The notes under the pieces: model-generated
The model's input: the letters and a program-made list of their open reading frames with translations, nothing else
What the model was told of the DNA's origin: nothing
Database searches by the model: none
Shown here: positions 48,730 to 60,869 of the stretch, piece after piece
Layout of the letters: the number at the start of each line of letters is the position of its first letter
Position numbering within the stretch: the first letter of the stretch is position 1
Assembly: GCA_018389105.1 (NCBI GenBank)
Contig: JACATO010000049.1
Location: 868,001-932,000 of the forward strand
DNA: 64,000 nucleotides
Reading direction: 5' to 3'
From: Nautilus pompilius
Taxonomy: Eukaryota; Mollusca; Cephalopoda; Nautilida; Nautilidae
Translations under genes and position numbers: made by a program

Positions 48730-50016
48730 TTTAACTCCTTCCCTGCCAAAGTCAGAGATCCCCGATCAGTAATCACATCCCACTGATTGCCAAAGTTGGA
48801 GGTTACCAATCTAACGTAGTTTTTGCGACACTTGATAGATGGCTGATTAGTAGCACTGGATACCATTAGTTTAAGCATTGATGATTGCTCTTGAGAAATT
48901 CCGAATCATCTATTAATGGAAATGACATCAAAAACTTTAGCAGGAATCTGCTATTTACTGGCTTCTTAGAAATAAAGAAACCAAATCTCTTTTTTGTACA
49001 CATGTTTAATTAAATACTATGGTGTACAGACAAGTCATATGACCATCACCTTAGTGACACAAAATAAAACAAAACTAAGCTACACTGTTTAACTGATTCA
49101 AAATTTAAAAAGAACAAAATGATTTGAGCATTAAATTGGGTAAATTCTTTATAAAAGACGAAGATTGTGAATAATTTAAATTTGTTGTATTTAATCATTG
49201 GCCTTTTGGGGTTTAGGCATTGAATAATAGAATAACAACTTTTAATATTATTCAATCCATTGAATGAAAAGATAATAAATATTACATAATAGGAAGCATC
49301 TTAATTTAGGCTAAATGTGAATCCAGTTCCACTTGTTAACTTCTTTACAAAATGTGCTCATTCTAAAAGTGTAGTATAATTATTTTACTTTAAAGTGGCT
49401 CTGTGGCTTTCCCACAATGCAATGCTATGAAACTCATGATTAACTTCTGATCAGTGCCATGATTCCAAACATTTAGTTAGCAAATCAATAGGTGAAGAAA
49501 ATTACTCAAAGAAAACAAAGTTAAAAAGATATCATGCTAAAATACTAGCAAAAAATGTTTGAGAGCAAAAGGGTTAATCTTGGATCTACCTTTTAAGATT
49601 GGCAGACATTTACCAATTTTTTTTTCATGAGTTTTCTTGAAACCATCTTCAATGTAGAATTAATTAGAACCAAAGCAAGAAAAGGAACAGATGGCTAACT
49701 TTTTGTCTAAGAAATGGAATGAAAATTTGCTTGGCACTATCATTTTTTGTTTATAAAAGGAAATACTTTCAGTATCTGACAGAAAAGACAAAAAATGTGT
49801 ATTTAAAAATTGTATAAAAAGTTTAAAATACAAGTGAAGATTTTGTTACAATCATTAAAAAAACATTTATTTGATTCTATTCTCAAATCAGCTTTCTGTT
49901 GATGTATTTAGTTGGTAGAGAGTTTCTCCTCCAAGTCTTCTGCAGGAACTTTCCACAATTAAAAGATGAAATACAATCACACATTTAGGGCAACTACATA
50001 ATAATATACCACATTT
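48730..50016. other. SOBP intron, non-coding
   Basis: A+T-rich, nothing recognised. Confidence 0.55.
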
Positions 50017-50128
50017 CATACTCCAAAAGGGGGTCTGGTTAGAGTTTACTACTTGGAAACTTGAAATTTTACTATTTATGGTAAAGTTTAGCATACCTAG
50101 ATTATATTGGCTCTGAGACATATACTCT
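50017..50128 (+). repeat. 112-bp direct duplication, copy 1
   Basis: Starts CATACTCCAAAAGGGGGTCT and ends GAGACATATACTCT. It is identical over its whole length to 51782-51893 except for one base (GGTTAGAG here, GGCTAGAG there). The similarity ends sharply on both sides. Confidence 0.95.
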
Positions 50129-50818
50129 CCAGAAACATAGTTTTGTTTGCCATCTTCTTAGGAACAGAAATTTGCCAACAATTTAGCAGGTGGAAGCACC
50201 AACACAGGTTCACATTTTAAGTTAAAGTGGAAAAACAGAACAGAGACCACAGGAGTCAGTGAATTTGACTTTAAATGACAAAAACTCCAGCAGCAAACAT
50301 TTAAAAAAAATATGCTACAAATTTAATAATTGTGTAATAATACACAGTTGACAATTAACTATGTTGAAAGCTATGTATTACTTTCCCTATTGCCATCATA
50401 GAGGTCTAAATTTAAATTACTTTTATCAGAAAACATTGCTGGCTGCCAAGCAAATCTAGCAGTGAGGAGACCAACAAGTAGTCAGCGCAAACATTGTTTG
50501 ATCTGGGAAGCAGAGACTATGCTGTTGTTTGGTGTCATCCTTCTAATCATCTATACAAGAGATGGCCACCGTTGATTTTTCAGTGTTACATTGCAGCCAC
50601 ATTTTTATAAATAAGCGAGCATTTTGAAATTCATGTTTTTATACACTGATTGACAGCTGTTATGGCTTGTACTTTATTGGGTTTAAGACCTGCAGCTTAC
50701 GTTTTGGTCACCTTTTACAAAATATTCCAGCATTCCTATGTTTATGAAATAACTTAGAAGAAAGAAACTTACAATTTTAGCATAAACAGAAAAATGATAT
50801 TAATTAAACACACAATGA
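50129..50818. other. SOBP intron, non-coding
   Basis: Nothing recognised between the duplication and the hAT MITE. Confidence 0.55.
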
Positions 50819-50826
50819 CTGCACAT
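50819..50826. repeat. 8-bp target site duplication, left copy
   Basis: CTGCACAT, repeated exactly at 51257-51264 on the other side of the hAT MITE. Confidence 0.93.
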
Positions 50827-51256
50827 CAGGGGCGTAGCTAGCGTTTGTGCCGCCCTCTAAATAACGTAGAATTTCAAAACCTCCAAAAAATTCATTTTTT
50901 ATTTATTTATTTATTGAAAAAAAAGTACTATTAGAAAATAAAAATTATCAAATATATAATGAGAAAATATTGATATTCAATTCAAAATTAATTAGAAGTG
51001 ACTCACTTCAAGTGAGCAAATTTCTTTTACAGCAAATTTTAAGAAAAACTTTCTTCCTTTCAAAAAAAACCATTAAAAATTGAACGAAAAATTCAGGAAA
51101 AAAATAATATCTGGAAAAAATAGAACGAAAAAATACATTATATATGTAACATACTGTCTGTCCTGAACTGAATTTGACAACACCAAAAAGGGCCGCCCCC
51201 CAAAACGTGCCGCCCGGGCGGACCGCCCCTGCCGCCCCCCATTAGCTACGCCCCTG
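50827..51256. mobile_element. Non-autonomous hAT element (MITE) with TIRs
   Basis: A 430-bp element. The ends are perfect 14-bp inverted repeats: CAGGGGCGTAGCTA at 50827-50840 and TAGCTACGCCCCTG at 51243-51256. Exact 8-bp duplications of CTGCACAT flank it, the hallmark of hAT transposition, and the CAGGGGCGTAGC end is of hAT type. It has no transposase; the interior is A+T-rich, then strongly G+C-rich with GCCGCCC repeats near the right end (51191-51240). The left end has a matching GCCGCCC at about 50850. Perfect ends and duplications suggest a fairly young insertion into the SOBP intron. Confidence 0.93.
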
Positions 51257-51264
51257 CTGCACAT
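51257..51264. repeat. 8-bp target site duplication, right copy
   Basis: CTGCACAT, identical to 50819-50826. Confidence 0.93.
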
Positions 51265-51781
51265 CCACTTTATGTTGTAAGATATTATGAAAATCATTTA
51301 AAGAATTCAGAATAGAAATATTCCTGGCTATGAAGGTCACATAAGCTCCATTATCAAGGATACAACAAACATGAAATCTCAGTAAGCTGTATGCTGGGTA
51401 TAACATTATTTTTTTATGGTAATGTTAATTCTAAGTAAAGTTAATATACTGCATTTTTAAAATCATAATTTGTACATTATTTCTGCTATATTAATTATTT
51501 TTTCCCTCAGCAATAACATACTTTACTATAGTTTCACATGGGTTGTCTGTGGAAAGTGTGTGTATATTATATATGATATTAGAAAAATCAATTCATGTTT
51601 ATTAGAATGTATATAAATGTCTGACTTGACACATTTCTTCCCGAATCATGTCATTACGTAAATTTCTATAGACCAAACTGGCTAACCAAAGCCCTTCTTT
51701 TTCTGTAACTGATATGTTTCAAATTACCAATTATCCTAGTAAACCTTTTAACTTGCATTTGCATGCTCCCTGCCTGAACTG

Positions 51782-51893
51782 CATACTCCAAAAGGGGGTC
51801 TGGCTAGAGTTTACTACTTGGAAACTTGAAATTTTACTATTTATGGTAAAGTTTAGCATACCTAGATTATATTGGCTCTGAGACATATACTCT
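51782..51893 (+). repeat. 112-bp direct duplication, copy 2
   Basis: 111 of 112 bases match 50017-50128, in the same orientation, 1765 bp downstream. Confidence 0.95.
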
Positions 51894-54800
51894 TGCTTTT
51901 GAATTTTTAAGGTAGTATCTGTCCCATCTCCTAAATATGTCTCCGTCTACCATTTTTAAGACCATCAGGTTAGCAATGGAAAAAGAAGCAAGAATAACAG
52001 GTTGTAACAATATAGAATAAATATTGGATATATATATATATCTCATTTAATCATTTTTGTGCATAACAATTTAATAATTTTATAGTTTCTTAAATTTATA
52101 TTAATGTAGAAAGGTCTGTCTGCTCTGGTTTTTCACTGTAAGATTAGATGATGGACCAGTCTGATGTTTGTCTAACAAGGTGAATTATTTCCAATACCAG
52201 TGGAAAATTAGTTTTCCAGGACAAAATCATAGAATTTAAATTAAATACTAATGTTAAAGATACTTATCTAATTCTGAAAGAGTTCCATTATATTTCAAAC
52301 AGAACTGTTAACTTGGATTGAACAAACTATCTTCATATCTATTTTGATCTATTTTAGAAATTTTGAAGTTGATAATTATAAAGAATCTCTGTTGTTCTGT
52401 GTGACCAAAATGTGTTTCTTTTGTTCTGTTGCTGCTTTTATTTTTATTCTAGAAACTTAGCAACAACAGAAAAAAGAAGAAAATAATGAAATTCTCAGTT
52501 TTGTTGAACATGTGAAAGTTTTCTGCCTGTGGTTTGTCATATTCCTAGACACAGACATGACCAGTTCTCTTTAACAATGAATGAGACTGAACAGCAGTAC
52601 ACTGAAGAAAATTATAATATAAACTTAATCACAGATGCACAAAATAATGATGAAAATTTTTTTAAAGCTCAGGTGATATTCAAAGAAATTATTAGTATAG
52701 AATTTTGGTGATTGTTTAGATTCATACAAGTAAATTTTTAGCAAATGAGTATCTCATGTTGGATTGTTCACGAGATTCTGATGGTTTTCGTTTGTGCTCT
52801 AACAAGCATTTGTTTTTACCATAAAATCTTTATTTGATTTCATGAATGAAAACTTTATATTATTAGTAAAATAAACATAAAATTCAGGAGTTTAAAAAAA
52901 TTTTTCAACAAAAATCTGAACTGGTGGTTACACAAAAAAATGTTAGAGTTACAATTTGAAATATTCTAAGGTTCAAATATTTTTAAAAAAATTGTTTTTG
53001 TCACCATAGTTTATTTTGTGGGTTTATCTTAATCTCTGTAGTGTAAGAGAAAGTTAGAAACTACTTCAGAATAAAACCACTGTTGACATTTCTCATCCTA
53101 CAGATTAGAAACATGAGCCACTCAATTTACATGTAGAAAAAGAAAATTTGGTTATTTTTAAAGAAATCATTTAGTTTACAATCCCAGAACAATAAAATAT
53201 ACTTTTAACTACTGTTATTAAAAAAATATATGAAAGATATAGTATTTAAAAATATGTATGTACAGTGAGTGTGCAGGGTGAACTTTCCTACCTGCCTCAT
53301 TAAACCTTTTGTCATTAAGTGATAACACCTAGTGTTTGTGTCTGTGTCTCTCTCTGTCTGTCTGTCTGTCTGTGTGTGTGTGTGCGTGTGTGTATCAATT
53401 TAAAAAGCAGGAAAGAGAGAAAATAATGGTTTGACTGCCATATTGAATTGTAGCTGGAAGCCAATTATACACTAGATCAACAAGTGCTGTCATGGAACTA
53501 AAATCAATGGTAAAGGAATTCCCTCCCATGAATAGTGACAAAATTGTTTTACACTTATAAGTGCCCCTCATAAAAAAAACCTAGATTTTTTACACTTTAG
53601 CCAGTATGATGATGAAAAATTGGTTTATGATAGCTGCTGTCTGCTGCATAGCTTTATTCTTGACAATTATTGATTGAGACACTTAGCGCCAGGTCCCAAA
53701 TGTCCTTGTGTTGATGCTGCAGAGATTTGTCTAGTCAGCATGCAAGGAAATGTTTCTGGCAGCCAGACAGCAAATAATGAGAGTAAGACACTGTCGGGTT
53801 CATCTTCTCATGTTCTTTGTTGCGGGGAGGGAAGGGGAAGAAGAGCAGCAGCTGTCATCTGGGCATGCTTTTGACAAAACATTGAAAAAAGCTGATAGTG
53901 ATCTAGCAGGTAAATAGAACAGGGTTTATGGGAGTAATATGATCCACCTATTGATTTTAGTTAAAGTTAGACATACAATTAGACTGCTCTTTAAAGCTTT
54001 TCTGTTGCTGGCATGTATTGGGTTACACCACTTCTCTTAAGCAAATGTATTGACATATAAATATGATTGTATCTAATTTCTGTTTCCCATGTCCCACTGT
54101 AATTAGTGCAACAGATTATGTGGTAACTCTATACAGCTCATCCTATGTACAGATGTGATGCATCCGGTTATTTTGAATGATTGGCTTACATTTCACCTTA
54201 AAAGTTGCAAGTGAAACCTCTTTCTTTCAAAAATTGGACTTGATTGATGAACGAATTACATGGTGAACATAATAGGAAAGATTTTTCGGCATTCAGTTTG
54301 TCATTTTCTTATGTCTCTCTCTCTCCCTCTAGTGAAGATGGTCATCAAGAATAGCTGTAACTCAATTCTACTTTTCTAGACATTACTACTAAGGTTACAA
54401 CTGAAACATATTTGGATATTTTAGGAAAATTTATTTCACCATCAAGCACATCCTTCATCAAATTGAGTAACTCCAAGCTCTAAAAGCTATTTGTCAGCTT
54501 CAGCAGCAATTGCTCGAGTTTTTTTAGAATATTTCACAAACCTCACATTTGTTCTAAGTATTTTATTTATGGAGAAATTGCTGTGGCATTATTTTGGTAT
54601 AGCAGATCAAAAGAAAAGGGATAAAAGTTAAAACAGATTCTAATTGATAATTTTAAGAATAAATTCTAACCTAAATATTGTGAAAGCTTCAGTTACATAC
54701 TGTACATATATGGTTTTGTGCATATTAAAATTTTACTTCACTTGCATAATTGTTTTATTATATTTCCTAATATTTGATGTGTTATTAAACTGGTATTTTG

Positions 54801-56770
54801 TGGAGGATTGTATATCTTTCGCCCTTTAAAATATTGCAAGGTTTATTGTTTATTTTTGGTTGAGAATTAATCTGTTGTACAAGATGTTTGAGAAGAGGAA
54901 ATACCTAGTGTATATTGGAATTCCAGTCTACTCATGGCTGATAACTAAAATATACTAAAAGATGGTTTAATATAATTCTGACAGTTTAAAGTATGTTTTT
55001 CTTTAAAGTTAACATGGCATTCCATCAAACATACTGATTTTTTAAAACATCATTTGAAATTTTGGGTAGCCATCTGCAGAGTCAACATTTAATACTGAAT
55101 CCATAAGAAAATATTTCTCTTAATTTTGTGTTAAATAATTAATTTATTTGAAAACACAAAATTCTCTTGCCAAAAGTTTGAAAATGAGAAGATAAAAATA
55201 AATATAGATATATTTGCTTATTGCCGATATTTTAATGTGAAAAACAGTTTTATTTGTTCCGTATATGGTTGACCCATGTAGCTGATAAAAGGTTTATAGA
55301 CAAATCTGGGAGTGAAGCTACTAAATTTGGGATGAATGAATTCACAAAAAAGCAAACACAAATCAAAGTGAAATTTAATAATTTGTTGTAATACATAAAC
55401 ACCATAATATGATTTTATTTGGCTGTTATGAAATAGTAAATACAAATTAGACAGACAGCAAATTTTGATGGTTTAATGATATAAATTAATTTTTAAATCT
55501 CGTGCATAATTATTTATTTACTCATCTGCTAAGTGGTTATGCAGCAGCAGCACAGTACATCTATCCTTCTTCAGCTATCATGCTGCAAGTTTCAAAGCAG
55601 AATGGCTTCTTTCAACACCAACATTTGTGGCAGCCAACAGCAGCAAGATTTGGGTAATGTCTGGATACTAATGAAGGGCAACTTTAGTAGTATTAGTATT
55701 AGGGTGTTCATCTTCCTTCTTCCATAGATGTATAGACATCCTAGTGTAAAAATGATGGCAAATCATCCTAAAATTATATATACCCTTCACAAAAAAATAA
55801 GCAAAGCATGTATAAAAGTGAAGTCTCTCCATGAACTGATCAATCTGATGATACTATGTTAGAGCCCTAATGATGGACATTGTACTGGGAAATATTGGCA
55901 GTTTGTGTCATCTCTCCTTCAGCCGTTCTGATGGCCTGAGCCACCTCATCTGGTGTTAAATAATGCCTAAGGATTCTTAAACCAACTTACACCACATGCA
56001 TGGCCAGTTAATAGCAGAAATGGTGGTGGTTAATGTGAAAAAATGTATGCATATCGGGTGTAGTAAGTCAAATTCATGCGAGTTTCTAATGTTGCTCAGT
56101 TCTGGAGAAGATGACTAGCATCACATGTTATAGTGGTGGCAGAAGCAATTCAGCAATGGTCTGGTAACTCATTGGTGGGGGGTTGCTGAGGGAGAAATGG
56201 AAAAATTTTCAAAGGGAAAGGAAAGTAAAACTATCAGCAACCAAATGATATTTTGGCAGGAAGAACTTACCAGTTCTTTCATTCACCTCCACTTTTGCAG
56301 TACTTTACTTTTCAGTAATTTAGTCTTTATCTTTTGTTCACTACTATAACTTTTAAATAATATGCAGGTGTCAACATCAACTCAGCAAAAGGGAACTCAC
56401 GTGAAGCAGAATATATGAAGAAAACACAAATTGGTTTGGTGTCATACTTCTAATCAACAGCTTTGCCAATGCCAAAGCCTGTTTACCTCTCTTGTTAATA
56501 TTCTAGTTTATTTCCTGACTACTAAATCATTAGTTCGCTACCTGTTCATAATACTGCTTCATTATTGGTTTATAAAGAGCTCTGAGGGGTGTGTGTTCCA
56601 GTAAGATATCGTGTGACCTATTCCAAACTCTTGGGAGCCCATAGGCACATGCCTATCCTTGTCTTATGGAAGTTATATCACTGCAAGGGAACTGATATTT
56701 CAGACTTAAACCATGTGAACAATGGAGAGATAAAGTTCACATATATTATGCTGAAACTAAACAATAAAAA
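51894..56770. other. SOBP intron, non-coding
   Basis: No exon recognised. Holds a TCTG/TG compound microsatellite (53341-53393). Near 55890-55960 the - strand reads YLTPDEVAQAIRTAEGEMTQ, which faintly recalls the N-terminal helix-turn-helix of some Tc1 transposases; no further Tc1 motif was seen beside it. Confidence 0.5.
53341..53393. repeat. (TCTG)n(TG)n compound microsatellite
   Basis: TCTC and TCTG repeats pass into TG repeats. Confidence 0.92.
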
Positions 56771-56779
56771 TCATCAAAA

Positions 56780-58350
56780 GCTGTCTATGTTTGATAAACA
56801 CATGGAATGACCATCAAAGCTATGACCAATCAAGCATCTCCTTGTATATATATAGAGTACCATGAGATGGTTTGGGCATGCTATTTTGCAAGTAGCTCTG
56901 AGTCTCATCATTGAAGAGGACCACTCACTTTCTGGATTTGTTGCTGCCATGACTAGAATTAGGCAACCAGTGAAGCACACTTAACTTGAGAAAGCCTGCT
57001 GGACCTCAGAGAGAGACTAGAGAAAAGTTAGAGCTTCTTAAAATTAATGATTTTATTAAATTATGCTTTGCTGGAAAAATGTGTATCAGATATCTGCAGC
57101 CATATGGCAAGCTTGTTCCTGTACCCCTTGGGCATAGCAAAATAATCCTTTTCATTTGCTGCTTTCAGATGAAGTGCTTCAAGGTACTGTTGGCAGTAGT
57201 GTTCCTCGATGATGGGACTATGGTAGTTGTCTCCATCACTGACTTTGAAGTATTTTTGTGCCTTATTCTTGGAAGTAAGGGCTGATTTGTGTTTGTGTTG
57301 TCATATCACTGCTCCAGTAACTCCAAGAGGAGGTTAAATTTCTCATATCTTTAAAAATGTCAATGGTCGGAAATGAAATACCATGAGCTTCTGCATTAGA
57401 AAGAGATTGCTTCTGGAGAGTCTTGCTCAGGTTATCAGTGATCTTCAAGATCTTTTCACAAAGCTGTAGTCCAAACAGCAGATTGTATTGTGACATCTGT
57501 GTACTTACTCTGGTTATTCTTCCCTTAATATCTGGCTACAACCTCAACTGTAGGTACTCTTCCCAGACATACTTCAGGAAATTATAGTTTTAAGGATGCA
57601 GTTGACAAAATCATACACCATCTGGTAGGGAAAAATCTTATATCAACACTTGAGTCATCTTTAGCAATTTCTACCTTGATTCAGTCAAAGGCAACATTCC
57701 TCAGGGAGAACTTGACCACCTCATTTAAAAATCAATCTCTAAGGCTTCATGGCAAACTTTGGACTGCCTGAGAGCATCACCAACAGCAAACATTGCAGTA
57801 TTTGTTTGGACGACACCTTTCTTGCTTCCACTCATGTATGTTACAATCTGCATCATAGTACTGATGTCAACAATCAGATAGCTTGACTCTTATCTGAAAA
57901 AGAGCATCCTTGATAGTGCTGATCAGCCTTTCACTTTGTAGAGATCAATGAAGTCCTCATGATCTTGAAGATCTTCACACACCCACCTGATGTAAATTCT
58001 GAACTGCTCTTGGTTTGTGATGTCAGTGCATTGATCCACCATGCTGCTGAAACAAGCATTATCTCAAATATTCTGGATAACTTCTTGGAGGATTTGCAAT
58101 GTCATGACCTGCAAACTCATTCTTGTTGATCCTTTTTGTTCATCTCCACTTCCACTTCAGGACAATCAACTCCCATAGGTAAAGGAGTTGGATAAAATTA
58201 CTATCAGCATCCTTATCACTACTTCCCAGTGGCAGAGCCTGACATGTGAGAAACTTAATATTTTGAAGAATCTTTAGGTACATTTCTCTGGTCACCTTTT
58301 CTTCCTCATGCTCCCAACTCAGTAACTCACCAATATAGCCTGAGATAACC
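56780..58350 (-). pseudogene. Decayed hAT transposase, ZMYM1/DUF4371-like type
   Basis: Read on the - strand, N-terminal side at the right. Near 58210-58290: MYLKILQNIKFLTCQALPLG, matching 'iLqnIkFLarQglplRG'. At about 58005-58045: MVDQCTDITNQEQ, matching the first catalytic block 'mvDEcTDisNkEQl'. At about 57820-57880: LSDC then QYYDADCNI, matching 'CRGQcYDGAsNM'. The 57263-57496 frame: ITDNLSKTLQKQSLSNAEAH, the well-conserved 'hTdnLSktLQhksmSaaEg'. The 56774-56980 frame: LILVMAATNPESEW and NHLMVLYIY, matching the C-terminal hAT dimerisation domain 'LiLVmPATNavSERsFS...LNhlMlLhIHk'. Many stops and shifts, and some middle blocks missing. All comparisons are from memory. It is a different hAT lineage from the one at 17-18 kb. 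Confidence 0.87.
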
Positions 58351-58779
58351 CAGCACTTGTTTCACATATAAGCTTGTCTCAAGGTGGTGGTTCCCTTAGG
58401 AAGAAAATATGTTACACCTATGGAATATCAATAGCATTCTGACTGGAATACATTGGAGGATGATAATATATTCCCAACTCCACATCGGATCAAAATAATT
58501 TAATTCATTTTTGATGGTGTAGTATTTGATGTACCTGATGTTTAGAACCAGCAGGAATCAGGAAACTAATTACTGAACTTGCAAACCGCATAATACATTC
58601 ATTAAGCCATGAATAAATACCTCACCCAATTTGGAGATGTTAGCAAGCTGACCTATTAGTCAAGACATGATATAAAATCTCCAGATATTTTAGTCAAAAC
58701 AGCGATCTCTTTTTCCTATCTTATTCTTTCTTCAATGCCTTTTGGCAATCATAAATAAAATCCTATTGAACTAAAAATT

Positions 58780-60445
58780 TGTATAGAAGTTCTGAGAAAC
58801 ATTTTGAGTTTTATGATCTGCTCTGGTACACCAGTCTATTCACCAGCCACATGGTGTACATGCAATGTTATGTTTGGAAGTGTTTTCTCAATATGCAGGT
58901 CATCTTTACCCACAACATGAACATGTTTGAACAATGTACCATACAAGCACTGCAGGCTTGAAAACGCTTGTTCCTCATTTTCTTGTTTGGAGTATTTATA
59001 ATCCTTTTCTTTGTAGATGATCTTTGCTGGCAGAAGATATTGACTCTGCACTACTTTTATTTTAATCAATTAAAGATGCTTTATGATACTCATTAAGCCA
59101 TCTAAATATTGGATTAAATCAATAGTAGTGTTTCTGAGTTTGAATTGCTGTCTCTTGGAAGGACCAAAAGTGTACTACTGAAATGCCAAGGACTATTAAG
59201 CAAGCAAGGAATATGGAATAAAAATGGAACCTTTCCAGAGGCTGTGTCAAGTGCATTGGCATTATTCCAAAATATCTGCCTTCTAAATTATACATTCCAC
59301 TAGACCCTACTTTCTAACAAATCTTAGTCATTGAAAGGAAAACTGCCTGGAATTCCTGATAGTTATTTTCATAGATGCTCTGAAATTCTGCTGCTACAAG
59401 TTATCTATTCCTCATATGCACTGACAGTATCCATAGTAAACTCACTTGGATAAAGTGCATATTGAAAAGTAGCAGTAAATGCTGATTTTTCATTCTGGTG
59501 TAACAATCTTCAGTAATGGATATAATATCCCATCCATTTTCTTTGATTTCCTTTGACATTTTGTCAAAGGCAAAGTAGAAAATCTTCTAGCTGAAAATAG
59601 TAATGCATTCTTCAAGTTTCTTTGACATTTTGGTGAATACTTAAAGAATAATATAACAGATAACATACAGAAAAGTTCCAGAATATCATGACTTGCTTTC
59701 CTGTTATGATTCTAGCTCCATCAAAGTCTGTGATTTACAATGCTGTATAAGGCATACAAATTTTAAACAGTCCAAAATATTGTTACAAACTGGTTTAAAG
59801 TCTTTCTTGATGTAATGGACCACCAGACCAAATTCCTACTAGTCTCTAACACTTCATCAGCTTGTGCAAGGGCCTGGTTTTTTTGTTTCTTCACCTCTTG
59901 AAGAGTGGTTAATTTACAGAGGTTTCAGATGCATATAGTGTCATATCTCTGGCATCAATTTGGAACTTTAAAAGGACTTGGAAATTCCCTTTTTATTTGT
60001 GACATGCTGTTATTTCTGCAGTTTGCTTAGAAAAATCCCAGTTTGTAATGTCTGTATAAATCAAACTATGGATCTTTCCAGTTTCTACATGGTTTCTCCA
60101 TCTGCAGCATTACATGCATGAAAGGCAATAAAAAGCTTCTTCCTCTGAATCTGTATAAACAAATGTGCTAAATCAAGCCTATAAATACAATATTTCTTTG
60201 ATTTACCTCCTTATTCCTTATATGGAAACATAAAACCAGCCATATTTTGATAATTTCTTAATCAACAAAATCATCCTCTTATATGTCAATAAAATTTCTG
60301 ATAGCAAATTTATTTGACTCTCCTTTTCCTGATTCAGGCAACTTAAGTTGTGGTGGTTTTTGCAGCTGGTTAAAGAGGAAATACTATATCCTACAAATAG
60401 GTAGTTATATTTACAGCTGCAGTCGGATCTAACATTTATCAAAGC
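58780..60445 (-). other. Unidentified protein-like tract
   Basis: The sequence is less A+T-rich than ordinary intron here and the - strand has several peptide stretches of normal composition (for example LFIAFHACNAADGET around 60110-60150, QALAQADEVLETSRNLVWW around 59830-59880 and the 58836-59069 frame), broken by stops. It lies on the N-terminal side of the ZMYM1-like hAT transposase and may be its upstream part or another element. I cannot name it. Confidence 0.35.
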
Positions 60446-60659
60446 AAGGAAAACATTACAAAAACTAACAGGGTTTAATAGGGCTCAGGTTTGGGAAAAT
60501 GACATAAATGCCCATTTTCAGAATTTAGGCCCAGAGTAGGTATATTGATAAACAAGAAACCTAAAGCATGTTGAAGGTATTTATTCAGACCAGCAATAAT
60601 TTTATTCCGCTTCAGCAAACAAGCATGGTCCACGTGAAATAATTAACACTATTCATCTT

Positions 60660-60865
60660 CTTCCAGAGTGGAAGGGAACAGGGAGTATGTGAGCTCACCA
60701 CAGAAAGTCCATATTAGAACTGTTCATGTTTTAGATGTGGGAGGAACTGTTGGTGAAGAAAAGTGAAAAGAAACCAAGCCAGGGAGGTGGGCCAAACTGA
60801 GCTGGTTCTGACTGAGATTCAAACTTAGCACTCCTACAGTATACCACTGGACCATTGCACTGACA
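60660..60865 (-). mobile_element. tRNA-derived SINE, copy 2
   Basis: The reverse strand starts CAATGGTCCAGTGGTATACT (A-box TGGTCCAGTGG, very tRNA-like), with AAGTTTGAATCTC as B box about 22 bp on. Then follow CCTCCCTGGCTTGG, TTTCTTTTCACTTTTCTTCA and CCTCCCACATCTAAAACATG. All these blocks occur in the same order in 14705-15050, which also carries a further GGGTTTTCTTTGGGCTCTCC segment absent here. Confidence 0.75.
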
Positions 60866-60869
60866 AATT

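Noticed and set aside
55890-55960. Third Tc1/mariner remnant from a TPDEVAQAI peptide
   Set aside because: Only one short stretch resembles the helix-turn-helix; no catalytic or SPDLNP-type motif lies nearby.
60820-60865. tRNA gene on the - strand
   Set aside because: A and B boxes are present but no cloverleaf can be folded, and the sequence continues into a SINE body shared with 14.7-15.05 kb.
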